From NCBI RefSeq assembly GCF_024298885.1, contig NZ_CP101166.1, positions 744,001 to 808,000 on the forward strand: 64,000 nt of DNA. Direction: 5' to 3'. This document shows, piece after piece, positions 24,934 to 33,037 of the stretch. Both the position numbers and the translations under genes were made by a program. The stretch's first letter is position 1; each line of letters starts with the position of its first letter. A model generated the notes under the pieces. The model did no database searches. It had not been told where the DNA came from and saw only the letters and a program-made list of their open reading frames with translations. The stretch comes from Haloglomus halophilum. GTDB taxonomy: Archaea > Halobacteriota > Halobacteria > Halobacteriales > Haloarculaceae.

Positions 24934-25566
24934 TCAGCAGACGGGCTTCGGGTCCAGCCCCATCTCCTCCAGCCGCTCGGCGTACTCGTCGTACGCCGTC
25001 CCGATAGCGTCGGTCGCGGCCTGTTGTGCGGTCACCCAGTCCCCGTCGTCGTCGCACACGTCGTCCAGCAGATCGGCCGCGTCCTCGGGCATCGCCTGCA
25101 GGTCGCTCCGGGCCTCGCGGACGGTGTCGGCGCCCGAACGGACACCCTCGTTGACGAGGAAATTGATGACCTGGAGCAGGAGGCGGTCGGCGACGAGCGG
25201 GAGCGCGACCAGCCCCGCAGCGACGCGCTCGGGCGTCCGCTCGGCGGTTCGGAGTTCGTCGACCACGTACGGTACGTCCCCGTCCGCGCTCGCGTCGTCG
25301 TCGATGCCGAGGATGGCGTCCCGGTGGTCGGCGAGGCTGCCGCCCGCATCCGTGAACGCCGCGCGGGCGGCCTCGTGCTCGACCTCGTCGGTCCACGCAG
25401 CCAGCGTATCCGCCCCACCGTCGAGGAGTCGGGCGGCCGCGCTCAGGACCGGGCTCGTCTCCAGTTGTGCCCCGGTCGCCGCGACCACCGCCTTCTCGGA
25501 GCCGAGGCGGCCGAGTTCGGTCTCGCGCTCGGCCCGGACGTTCGCCACGAGTTCCTCGCCGTTCAT
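24934..25566 (-). CDS. conserved haloarchaeal helical protein, rubrerythrin-like or transcription-antitermination-annotated family
   Basis: This 210-residue protein is almost wholly alpha-helical by composition. It begins MNGEELVANVRAERETELGRLGSEK and carries an alternating Ala/Glu/Asp pattern. Similar haloarchaeal proteins are annotated, on weak grounds, as transcription antitermination proteins. I see no RNA-binding motif to support that. RLLLQVINFLVNEGVRSGAD is the most conserved-looking stretch. It starts divergently from the rhodanese/MBL gene with 90 bases between. Confidence 0.65.
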   Translation of the reverse strand: MNGEELVANVRAERETELGRLGSEKAVVAATGAQLETSPVLSAAARLLDGGADTLAAWTDEVEHEAARAAFTDAGGSLADHRDAILGIDDDASADGDVPYVVDELRTAERTPERVAAGLVALPLVADRLLLQVINFLVNEGVRSGADTVREARSDLQAMPEDAADLLDDVCDDDGDWVTAQQAATDAIGTAYDEYAERLEEMGLDPKPVC

Positions 25567-25656
25567 GGCCGGACGGTCGACCGGGAACGCCATAGGTGTA
25601 GTCCCGGCCACGGGCACCGCCCCACGCTTATCTCCGGGCGCGACCTACCCGAGCGT

Positions 25657-26895
25657 ATGACCGACGACGCCGACCCCGGAGCCGCCACCGAGGCCAGTCC
25701 GGCCGCGGGCGACCCCGTGGCCGGATCCCCGGAACCGGAGGAGGCGGGCACGCTCACGCCCGCCGACCTCCAGGCGTGGCTCGACGAGGGCCGCAAGTTC
25801 ACCCTGCTGGACACCCGGAACCGCGAGGAGATCGACGAGTGGCGCATCGACGCCCCCCGGCGGCTGGACGTGCCGTACATGAAGTTCGTGAGCGCACGCG
25901 TGACCGGCGGCGTTGCCGACCTCGTCACGGATGTTGACGACGGCGACCCCGAGGGCCCGTTCGTCGCGGTCTGTCCGCGCGGCGAGGCCAGCGCGGAGGT
26001 CGCGGACCTGCTCGCGGATGAAGGGTACGAGGCGTACAACCTCGCCGGCGGCATGCACGGGTGGGCGCGGCTGTACGAGGCCGCGGAGCTCCCGGCCGGG
26101 ACCACGCCCGAGGGCGTGACCGTTCTCCAGTACCGCCGGCCCTCCAGTGGCTGTCTCGCGTACCTCGTGGTCGCAGGCGACGAGGCCGTCGTCGTGGATC
26201 CGCTGCGCGCGTTCGCAGAGCGGTACGCGGCCGACGCGCGCGAGCACGGGGCCGACCTCGTCGCCGCCGTCGACACGCACGTCCACGCCGACCACGTCAG
26301 CGGCGTCCGGGCCGTGGCCGACGCGACCGACGCGGCCGCGGTCCTCCCGGCGGGGGCCACGGACCGCGGGTTGGCGTGGGATGCGACGCTCCTCGATGCG
26401 GGCGAGACGCTCGACGTGGGAGACACCACACTCGAGGCCGTCGCCGCGCCGGGCCACACCACCGAGATGCTCGCCTACCGCGTCGGGGACCTCCTCCTGA
26501 CGGGCGACTCGCTGTTCACGCACAGCGTCGCGCGGCCGGATCTGGAGGCCGGTGACGAGGACATCGAGGCGTTCGCGGCGACCCTCCACGAGACCCTGAC
26601 CGGGCGGTTCGACGCGTTCGACGACGGCACGCTCATCGCACCCGGCCACTACGCCAGCGAGGACGAGGTCGAGGACGGTCGCGTGACCGCGCGCCTCGGC
26701 GACCTGCGGGAGTCACTCGACCTCCTCGCCGTCGACCGCGAGACGTTCGTCGAGCGCGTCCTCGCGGCGATGCCGCCCCGCCCCGCGAACCACGAGACCA
26801 TCATCGCGGTCAACCTCGGGCGCGAGACGGCCGACGCGGAGGCGGCGTTCGAACTCGAACTCGGGCCGAACAACTGCGCCGCGACCGCCGACTGA
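25657..26895 (+). CDS. rhodanese-metallo-beta-lactamase fusion (persulfide-dioxygenase-like)
   Basis: This is a 412-residue protein. Residues about 32-140 are a rhodanese domain (TLLDTRNREEIDEWRIDAPR) with the active Cys106 in FVAVCPRGEAS. Residues about 150-370 are a metallo-beta-lactamase fold with THVHADHVSG (207-216), GHTTEML and LLTGDSLFTHS, as in ETHE1/Blh persulfide dioxygenases. The fusion probably takes persulfide sulfur and oxidises or transfers it, guarding against sulfide stress. Usually the rhodanese is C-terminal; here it comes first. The next gene follows after one base. CTTATC near 25627-25632 is a plausible TATA box. Confidence 0.92.
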   Translation: MTDDADPGAATEASPAAGDPVAGSPEPEEAGTLTPADLQAWLDEGRKFTLLDTRNREEIDEWRIDAPRRLDVPYMKFVSARVTGGVADLVTDVDDGDPEGPFVAVCPRGEASAEVADLLADEGYEAYNLAGGMHGWARLYEAAELPAGTTPEGVTVLQYRRPSSGCLAYLVVAGDEAVVVDPLRAFAERYAADAREHGADLVAAVDTHVHADHVSGVRAVADATDAAAVLPAGATDRGLAWDATLLDAGETLDVGDTTLEAVAAPGHTTEMLAYRVGDLLLTGDSLFTHSVARPDLEAGDEDIEAFAATLHETLTGRFDAFDDGTLIAPGHYASEDEVEDGRVTARLGDLRESLDLLAVDRETFVERVLAAMPPRPANHETIIAVNLGRETADAEAAFELELGPNNCAATAD

Positions 26896-26896
26896 C

Positions 26897-27337
26897 GTGC
26901 CGGACGGACTGGACGCGGCGGCGGTCCGGGCACACTTGCTGGGCGAGCGCCGGGAGCTCGTCGTGACGGTCCGGGACTGTGCGGACGCCGTGGCTGCGGG
27001 CTGGACGGACGCGTCGACTACCGACCGGGGTGCCGTGGTGGAACCGCTCCGTGCGACGCTGGAGCGGGCCGGCGTGCTGGCGGAGTTCCCGACGGTGCTC
27101 CGCGAGTGCGTGGCCGCCACCGGCGGGCGGCTACAGGCCGAGCCCGTGGCCGCGCCGCCGTACGTCGTCGTCACCAGCGTCGGACCCGTGCTGCGCGCGA
27201 CGCTGGACGGTGGGCGGCTGGTTGTGACGCTCCGCGTGTTCGCCCTCAAGCGAGGTGGCGGGGGCTCGCCGGCACGGTACGTCCGGAGCGGAGAGTCGGC
27301 CGAGGAGATAGTCGCCGTCGCGGTTCGTGGCCGGTAG
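26897..27337 (+). CDS. conserved haloarchaeal protein of unknown function (DUF7988-like)
   Basis: This is a 146-residue protein from GTG 26897, one base after the stop of the rhodanese/MBL gene, so almost certainly co-translated with it. The N-terminal half is helical (DAAAVRAHLLGERRELVVTV). The C-terminal half is a beta sheet (PPYVVVTSVGPVLRATLDGG, RLVVTLRVFALKR). There are no catalytic or metal motifs. The coupling hints at a link to sulfur handling, but nothing in the sequence shows it. It converges on the next gene with two bases between. Confidence 0.75.
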   Translation: MPDGLDAAAVRAHLLGERRELVVTVRDCADAVAAGWTDASTTDRGAVVEPLRATLERAGVLAEFPTVLRECVAATGGRLQAEPVAAPPYVVVTSVGPVLRATLDGGRLVVTLRVFALKRGGGGSPARYVRSGESAEEIVAVAVRGR

Positions 27338-27339
27338 CC

Positions 27340-27921
27340 TCAGGCGTCTTCCGCGTCCTCGTCGCGGCCGAAGTACGCCGCGAAGTCGTCCCAGCGGGGG
27401 AAGAACTTCTCGGGGGCCTCGTGGCGGAAGGTCCCGGCGACGGTTCCGTCGGTCCCCATGAGCCAGGTCTGGACGTATCCCTCGCGCTTGGCAGTGGCGA
27501 TACAGCCCTCGGCCCGCTGGAGGAGGTAGTTGCCGGCGACGAACAGCGCGATGCGCTCGTCGGGGTCCCGGAGGACCAGAAGGTGGAAGACGCGGCCGTC
27601 GACGAGGCGGCGGAAGACGTCGTACTCGGGGAACTCGCCGCGGTCGACGGCGTCCGCGAACTCCTCGACGTAGTTGTCGGGGATGGTGTGGAGGATACCC
27701 CAGCCGTAGTCGCCGCGGGCAGCCTGTGCCTCATCGGCCGACGCCGTCGACGTGTCCAGCGTCGCGACATGGTGGGTCTCCCAGCCGTCCGCCTCGTACT
27801 CCGTGGCGCGGGCCTGCATCTCCTCGATGGTCTCCCCCCACGCGCTGGTATGCACCTCGGCGTTCGCGGCCAGCTGTTCGGCGGGGTCGATGTCGTCCGA
27901 CTGCTCTCCCGCGTCGGTCAT
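27340..27921 (-). CDS. conserved haloarchaeal protein of unknown function (DUF7529-like)
   Basis: This is a 193-residue soluble protein. It has an acidic N-terminus, then WGETIEEMQARATEYEADGW, VFRRLVDGRVFHLLVLRDPD, ERIALFVAGNYLLQRAEGCI and FFPRWDDFAAYFGRDED. The alternating alpha/beta pattern suggests a compact fold used across haloarchaea. No enzymatic signature is visible. The start at ATG 27919-27921 is preceded by a TATA-like TATAGG on the minus strand near 27945-27955. A degenerate tandem repeat lies just upstream of that. Confidence 0.75.
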   Translation of the reverse strand: MTDAGEQSDDIDPAEQLAANAEVHTSAWGETIEEMQARATEYEADGWETHHVATLDTSTASADEAQAARGDYGWGILHTIPDNYVEEFADAVDRGEFPEYDVFRRLVDGRVFHLLVLRDPDERIALFVAGNYLLQRAEGCIATAKREGYVQTWLMGTDGTVAGTFRHEAPEKFFPRWDDFAAYFGRDEDAEDA

Positions 27922-27982
27922 GTCCCACGGGTTGCCTGCCCGCGTGCCTATACCTGTCGGCTTCGCGAAACGGCCGCAACGA

Positions 27983-28079
27983 CCCCTCGACACCCGTTCG
28001 CCGGCATCCGTTCGTCGGCGCCCGTTCCTTGGCATCCGGTCGTCGTGGATCCGTTCGTCGGCATCCGTTCGTCGGCGCC
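27983..28079. repeat. Degenerate tandem repeat, about six units of 14-15 bp
   Basis: Units resembling CGTTCGTCGGCATCC recur about six times with small changes (CGTTCGCCGGCATC, CGTTCGTCGGCGCC, CGTTCCTTGGCATC and so on). The array fills the gap between the DUF7529-like gene and the membrane-protein gene. It ends at the stop codon of the latter. It does not look coding. Confidence 0.7.
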
Positions 28080-28511
28080 TCACCCGACCGTCGGCACGCC
28101 GACGCCGAGCACGGCCTCCAGCAGGAACGAGGTCAGCAGCATACAGACGGCGCCGAACAGGAGCTTCAGACCATCGGAGAAGCGCTGGTCGTCGGCCAGC
28201 GGCGAGCCGCGGAACGGGGGGAGGCGGTCGACGAGCCGCTGGACCTGCGACTGCCCACGACTGTCCGAGATGAGCCCGTCGCTGCCGGAGACCAGGCCGT
28301 CGTCCTCGGCACGCCAGCGCTTCCCGGGCCGGAGCTTGAACGACCCGGTGCCGAGCGCCAGCAGCCCGACCAGGAACAGCCCCCACTTCACCCCGACGAG
28401 GTCGCCGCCGAGCAGCAGGCTCGGCGGCAGGAAGACGGCGGCCCAGACCGCGGTCAGCACGACGGCGTAGAGGAGGGCATCGGCCAGCTTCAGCCGGAGC
28501 GACTCGGTCAC
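28080..28511 (-). CDS. small conserved haloarchaeal membrane protein
   Basis: This is a 143-residue protein from GTG 28511. Two transmembrane helices come early (ALLYAVVLTAVWAAVFLPPS and WGLFLVGLLALGTGSFKL). A hydrophilic central loop follows (RWRAEDDGLVSGSDGLISDS), then a C-terminal helix (LLFGAVCMLLTSFLLEAVLG). The longer frame from 28571 adds an Arg-rich stretch with no promoter logic. CGTAAGAG on the minus strand near 28538 may be its TATA box. Function unknown. Confidence 0.75.
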   Translation of the reverse strand: MTESLRLKLADALLYAVVLTAVWAAVFLPPSLLLGGDLVGVKWGLFLVGLLALGTGSFKLRPGKRWRAEDDGLVSGSDGLISDSRGQSQVQRLVDRLPPFRGSPLADDQRFSDGLKLLFGAVCMLLTSFLLEAVLGVGVPTVG

Positions 28512-28591
28512 ACGCCGAGGTAGCCGAGCCGCCGGATTGACTCTTACGGGCCGGACCGCGCGTGGCCGCACGAGCCGACGCGTCGCGGGGG

Positions 28592-29602
28592 CTACTCGTC
28601 GAACGGGAGCTCCGGCTCGTAGCCGACCGCGTCGACGACGAGGTCGAGCACCCCGTCGACGTTCTCGCCCTCGGTGACGCTCATGTACGCGTCCGCGTCC
28701 ACGTCGCGCGAGCGGTCGCTCTTGTTGCAGACCGTGAGGACGGGAACGGGCTCGTCGTCCGCGTCGGCCGTGACGGCGAACCGCTCCTCCAGTTCGTCCC
28801 GGAGTTCGAGCTGGGCCTCGATGGGGTAGCCACAGTCCCCGCTCGCGTCCACCATGAACAGGACGGCGTCGGCGAGGTGGGTCAGGGCGCTCACGGCCTG
28901 TGACTCGATGGCGTTACGCTCGTCGGCCGGCTGGTCCAGCAGGCCGGGCGTGTCCACGAGCTGGTAGCGGATGTGGTCACGCTCGACGTGGCCCACGCGA
29001 ATCTGCGTCGTCGTGAACGGGTAGCTCGCGGTCTCGTTGCTGGCGTTCGTGACGTGGTTGACGAACGAGGACTTGCCGACGTTCGGGTAGCCCGCGACGA
29101 CGATGGCGGGTTCGTCCGCGCGGATGTCGGGCAGGGTCTTCAGCGCCTCGCGTGCCTCGCCAAGCGCGAGCAGGTCGTCCTCGACCTCCTCACAGATGTC
29201 GGCGAACCGCGCGAACGCCTGCTTGCGGACCTTGCGCGCGGTGTCGGAGTCCGCGCGGCGGATGCGCCCCTGGTAGTCGCTCCGGAGTTCGCTGATCTGC
29301 CGGCTCGCCCAGCCGACCTCCGAGAGGTTCTGCCGGAGCGCGTCCACGCCGGGGACACCCTCGGTGTCCCGGCAGACGGCGTCGGCCAGTTCACGGTAGA
29401 ACGGGTCGACGGTGTCGAAATCCGGCCAGTTGGTGACGACGTTCTCCAGGTTGTCGCTCAGGATGTTCGAGGCCGTGATGAGCATCGACTCCTGGGCCTC
29501 GACGCCTTGCTTCGCGCGGCCCGCACGCGCCGCTCGGGAGAACGCCTTGTCCACGAGTTCCTCCGAGCGAGGAACGGTCTGCAGGGATTCGAATGCGGGC
29601 AT
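28592..29602 (-). CDS. NOG1-family GTPase
   Basis: This is a 336-residue TRAFAC-class GTPase. A helical N-terminal domain (1-160) precedes the G domain: G1 GYPNVGKSSF at 171-180, G2/G3 with DTPGLLDQPADERN near 217, and G4 NKSD near 290. NOG1 proteins act in large ribosomal subunit assembly. The length matches archaeal members, which lack the eukaryotic C-terminal extension. The start at 29602 gives MPAFESLQTVPRSEELVD, the standard family N-terminus. A minus-strand CTTATCC near 29629-29636 is a suitable TATA box. Confidence 0.93.
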   Translation of the reverse strand: MPAFESLQTVPRSEELVDKAFSRAARAGRAKQGVEAQESMLITASNILSDNLENVVTNWPDFDTVDPFYRELADAVCRDTEGVPGVDALRQNLSEVGWASRQISELRSDYQGRIRRADSDTARKVRKQAFARFADICEEVEDDLLALGEAREALKTLPDIRADEPAIVVAGYPNVGKSSFVNHVTNASNETASYPFTTTQIRVGHVERDHIRYQLVDTPGLLDQPADERNAIESQAVSALTHLADAVLFMVDASGDCGYPIEAQLELRDELEERFAVTADADDEPVPVLTVCNKSDRSRDVDADAYMSVTEGENVDGVLDLVVDAVGYEPELPFDE

Positions 29603-29820
29603 GGCTGGTTGAGGGGACTTGTCCGTCGGGGGGGATAAGGGCGTTCGTTCCGGGATGATGGGCAGAAGGACCAATATCTGCTTTATCGCGATGTTTAGAA
29701 TATGATGTTTCAAATATCGCCATTTTGAACCTATTCTGAAGTTTATTGACTGATGCGGATGGCAAGTACGGAGCCCTCGCGCGCTCGGGCGATTGGACCG
29801 ACGACAACGGAGACACCCAC
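29603..29820. other. Intergenic AT-rich tract and partial copy of the repeat-element start
   Basis: Positions 29650-29755 are AT-rich (TTTAGAATATGATGTTTCAA near 29692-29712), unlike the surroundings. At 29771-29788 lies a partial second copy of the element end (GAGCCCTCGCGCGCTCGGG). It is followed by a GACGACAACGG tract that also precedes copy A. No gene is seen. Confidence 0.5.
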
Positions 29821-30171
29821 GAAGCCCTCGCGCGCTCCGGGCCTCTGACTCGCTGTGCTCCTCGGGTTCGCTCCGCTCACCCTGCGGTGCTTGTGTCGTC
29901 AGAGGCCCGGAGCCCGCTCGCCCTTCGATTCCACCAGGAAGTCGGACGTGTCATCGAGCGGCAGCCCTGCCCTTCCCCAGGTCGCGCGGGTTCGCCGGCA
30001 AGCGGCTCACCACGCGCTCCCGGCCCGTGGACTGTGAAGAATCGCTCTCCCCGTCAGTCGAACGGGCGCGCGCTGGCGGCTGTGCCGAAGGCCAGCTGCC
30101 TCTATACGTGCGAGGGCTGAGGAGCGCACCCGCGCGCAGCGAGGCCTGGCCCCGCAGAGCGCGAGGGCTTC
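29821..30171 (+). repeat. Dispersed non-coding element, copy B (13-bp terminal inverted repeats)
   Basis: This 351-bp segment begins GAAGCCCTCGCGC (29821-29833) and ends GCGCGAGGGCTTC (30159-30171), the same perfect terminal inverted repeats as copy A at 16018-16523. The internal blocks keep the order and orientation of copy A, but about 150 bp of copy A's distal half is missing. Frames within it do not match those of copy A, which argues against a shared protein. Its end lies 60 bases before the stop of the convergent GCS2 gene. Confidence 0.75.
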
Positions 30172-30231
30172 GTAGGTGGCTCGGTCGTAGTGGTCCCCCC
30201 GAGGAACGCCGAGAGGACCAAAGACGTCCTC

Positions 30232-31854
30232 CTACAGCCACTCGGTGAACGAATCGGTCGCCTCGCTCAGCTCGATGTACTCCCACTGCATCGCCTCGAC
30301 GGCCTCGTGGAAGGTCTCGCCGTGGTCCATGCCGGCCCGGACGCGGTGTTTCTTCCAGACGCTGGGCGTGATGGCCGTCACCTGGCGGGCTTCGAGCGGC
30401 CCGATCCAGCGGTCGATCTCGTCCTCGGGGAACCCGGCCGCCGACAGCCCGACCCGGGCGACCGACAGCAGCTCCGCCAGCGCGATGTCGGGGTTGTCCG
30501 TCCGGTCGCCGTCCTCGGTGATCCACGCGAGGTCGGCGCCGGGGCCGTCCGCGACCGCGTTGTAGAAGGAGTCGCGGGCGGCCGCCCAGGGCAGTTCCCG
30601 GAGCGGGTGGTCCAGTTCGTCGAGACCGCGGAGCGCGCCGGCAACCATCGCCTGCACGGCGATACAGTCCCGGACCGTCGGCTGGGTCGGAACCGGCCGG
30701 AACTCCAGGCGAACCGACGCGTCGTCGTTGCCGTCCGCGCGGCCGTCGGCAGCAGCGGGCGTGTCGCCGCCGAACACCGGCCGGACCCAGCGCCAGTAGG
30801 TGCCGTGCTTGTGGGCGAACTCCGGGAACCGCTCGCGGTAGGGCGCGTCGTCGGGCACGTCCTCGGGGTCCGTGCAGAAGGGCGCGAACGTCTCGTCGGC
30901 GACGATGGCGTCGACGGCCTCGCTGGCGTCCGCCACGTCGTCGGGGACCCGGACCTTCTCGATGCCGGGCGGGTTGATGCTGTCCTCGTACACCGGCACG
31001 CGGAGTTCGTGGGGGCCGTCCAGCACCGCCTCGGCGTCGACCGCCTCGGGGTAGAGGTCCGCCGGGAGGAACGGGCTGTTGGCCGTCAGCGCGACCGCCG
31101 GGCCGAGGATGCGGGTGGCGTAGCGCATGTACCGCCCCACGTCGGCCGCGGCGGGCAGCTGCAGATGGGGCTGCACGGAGGTGGCCAGCGACTCGACGAG
31201 GATGGACGGGAAGTGATGCTCGGCACCCGGCAGATCGATGGGGATGCCGTTGTCCATCCGGCGGAGCGTGTCCGCGTCGAGCGCGTGGTAGCGGGCGTCC
31301 GTGGCCATGTTCTCGGCGATCCAGACGCCGTCACGCGCCTCGCCGGCCGAGAGGTAGGCGCTCGTGCCCTCCGGCGGCGCGACCGTCCACATCGAGTCCA
31401 GCACGGGCCTGACGCGCCCGTCGACGCCCGCCGCCGCGCCCGCCTCGGCGATGGCCTCGCGGGCGTCCGTGACGGCCGTATCGAGGCGCTCGGCCTGCCG
31501 GTCGAGTCCCGCCGGGGAGAGCACGTCCGGCGGCGTGTTCACCTCGAGGTTGTGCCGGCCGAGTTCCGGCGCGAAGCCGCCCGCCTCGGGCGCGCCCGCG
31601 GGTACGTCGTGCAGGCGCGCCTGCGGGTCGACCGTGTACGCCTCGAGTTCGAGGCCGACGGCGTAGTCGGCGTTGTCGAGGCGGCCGGCCTCGCAGTCGG
31701 CCGCGACCTGCGCGGCCTGCTCGGCCACGCGGTCGTCGAACCGCTCGTAGGTCTCCGCCGCCAGCGCCGCGTGTACGGCTGCGACCAGCCGGTCCTCCGT
31801 GCCGTCCCCGGGTCCCGACCCGCCCCCGCCCCGGCGCGGCTCGCCTTCGTCCAT
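30232..31854 (-). CDS. glutamate--cysteine ligase family protein (GCS2), paralogue 1
   Basis: This 540-residue GCS2-type carboxylate-amine ligase would join glutamate to an amine such as cysteine using ATP. Motifs: AVGLELEAYTVDP (about 63-75, first metal/ATP strand), LGRHNLEVNTPPD, SMWTVAPPEGTSAYLS, the His-rich AEHHFPSILVESLATSVQPH, HKHGTYWRWVRPVFG and LEFRPVPTQPTVRDCIA. Haloarchaea use gamma-glutamylcysteine as their main thiol, made by such an enzyme. A paralogue lies divergently at 33038, beyond a kinase-like gene. TTTAGG on the minus strand (about 31876-31881) is a good TATA box. Confidence 0.88.
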   Translation of the reverse strand: MDEGEPRRGGGGSGPGDGTEDRLVAAVHAALAAETYERFDDRVAEQAAQVAADCEAGRLDNADYAVGLELEAYTVDPQARLHDVPAGAPEAGGFAPELGRHNLEVNTPPDVLSPAGLDRQAERLDTAVTDAREAIAEAGAAAGVDGRVRPVLDSMWTVAPPEGTSAYLSAGEARDGVWIAENMATDARYHALDADTLRRMDNGIPIDLPGAEHHFPSILVESLATSVQPHLQLPAAADVGRYMRYATRILGPAVALTANSPFLPADLYPEAVDAEAVLDGPHELRVPVYEDSINPPGIEKVRVPDDVADASEAVDAIVADETFAPFCTDPEDVPDDAPYRERFPEFAHKHGTYWRWVRPVFGGDTPAAADGRADGNDDASVRLEFRPVPTQPTVRDCIAVQAMVAGALRGLDELDHPLRELPWAAARDSFYNAVADGPGADLAWITEDGDRTDNPDIALAELLSVARVGLSAAGFPEDEIDRWIGPLEARQVTAITPSVWKKHRVRAGMDHGETFHEAVEAMQWEYIELSEATDSFTEWL

Positions 31855-32003
31855 GCTGGGGCCGACGATGCCCTCTCCTAAAGCATCCCCGCCCGTCGCA
31901 AGAAGCGACGCGGCCCCGACCCACCGCCGCGCACCCGGCCAGCCACCGACGCGCACCCGGCCCGCCGCGACTGTTTAGTGCGGGCGGCCCCGAGAGCCGG
32001 GCC

Positions 32004-32978
32004 GTGCCGGACCAGTGCGAGCAGGTGGTGGCCGCGGTCTGTGAGCGCGCGCTGGCCGCGACGCCCGCCGCCGTCCGCGAGCCGCCCACCGGGAACTCGA
32101 AGCGGACCGCGCTGGTCACGCTCGCCGACGGTCGCGAGGTGGCGGTGCAGTACCGCGACCGGGAGCGGTCGCTCGCCGCCGAGGCCGCCGTCACGCGCGC
32201 CGTCGCGAGGCGAACCGACGTACCCGTCGCACGGGTCCTCGCGGCCGGCGGACTCGCGGACCTCGGGATCACGTACCTCGTCACCGAGCGGGTCCCCGGC
32301 GCGGACCTCCACGAGCGATTCACCGGGTTCGACGCCGCGACCCGCGAACGGCTCGCCCGGACGCTCGGCCGACACCTCGCGGCCGTCCACGACGCGTTCG
32401 CGTTCGATGCGCCCGGCCGCGTGACGGCCGACGGGGACGACCTCGCCGTCACGGAGCCGCTCCCGGCGGGCGCGTTCTACCGCGAGTACCTGCGCCGCGC
32501 GCTGGCCGACTGGCCGGACGCGCTGGCGGCTCTCGAACCCCGCGTCGAGGCGGCGCTCGGCGACCGACTCGATTCCCTCCCGGCCGACGAGGCCCGCCTG
32601 TTCCCGTGGGACTACCGGCCGGGGAACGTCGTCGTCAGCGGGGACCCGCCCGAGGTGGCGGCGGTGCTGGACTGGGGCGAACCGCTCGCGGCCCACCCTG
32701 GGCTCTCGGCCGCGAAGGCGGAGTTCACGCTGTGTGACTGGTACCTCCGCGCGGAGGCCGACGTGGCGGCGCTCCGGGAGGCGTATCGGGCGGGGTATCG
32801 GGAGGTGCGCCCGTTCCCCGAGGCGTCGTTCGATGCCTTCCGCCTGCTCGGGATGGCCGACTCGGCCGCGGACTCACGGGGCGAGGTGACGCGACCGCGC
32901 TACCCCGTCGTGGACGCCGACGAGGCGGTCGCGTTCCACCGCGAGCGGGTCACGGCGGCGCTGGAACGGCTTGGGTGA
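32004..32978 (+). CDS. aminoglycoside-phosphotransferase-like kinase (APH family)
   Basis: This is a 324-residue protein of the protein-kinase-like APH fold. An N-lobe with VAVQYRDRERSLAAEAAVT supplies the ATP-binding Lys/Arg-Glu region. Hinge residues lie near YLVTERVPGADL. The catalytic loop is LFPWDYRPGNVVV, with Asp and Asn kept but the usual loop His replaced by Pro. The metal-binding Asp lies in AVLDWGEPL. Family members phosphorylate small molecules. Lying between two GCS2 genes, it may act on a related metabolite, but that is inference. GTG start; TTTAG at 31974-31978 is the TATA box. Confidence 0.87.
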   Translation: MPDQCEQVVAAVCERALAATPAAVREPPTGNSKRTALVTLADGREVAVQYRDRERSLAAEAAVTRAVARRTDVPVARVLAAGGLADLGITYLVTERVPGADLHERFTGFDAATRERLARTLGRHLAAVHDAFAFDAPGRVTADGDDLAVTEPLPAGAFYREYLRRALADWPDALAALEPRVEAALGDRLDSLPADEARLFPWDYRPGNVVVSGDPPEVAAVLDWGEPLAAHPGLSAAKAEFTLCDWYLRAEADVAALREAYRAGYREVRPFPEASFDAFRLLGMADSAADSRGEVTRPRYPVVDADEAVAFHRERVTAALERLG

Positions 32979-33037
32979 GCGACGGGGCCATCAACCGCAG
33001 GGTTTGAAGCCATCGGCCGGCCACCGACCACGCAACA

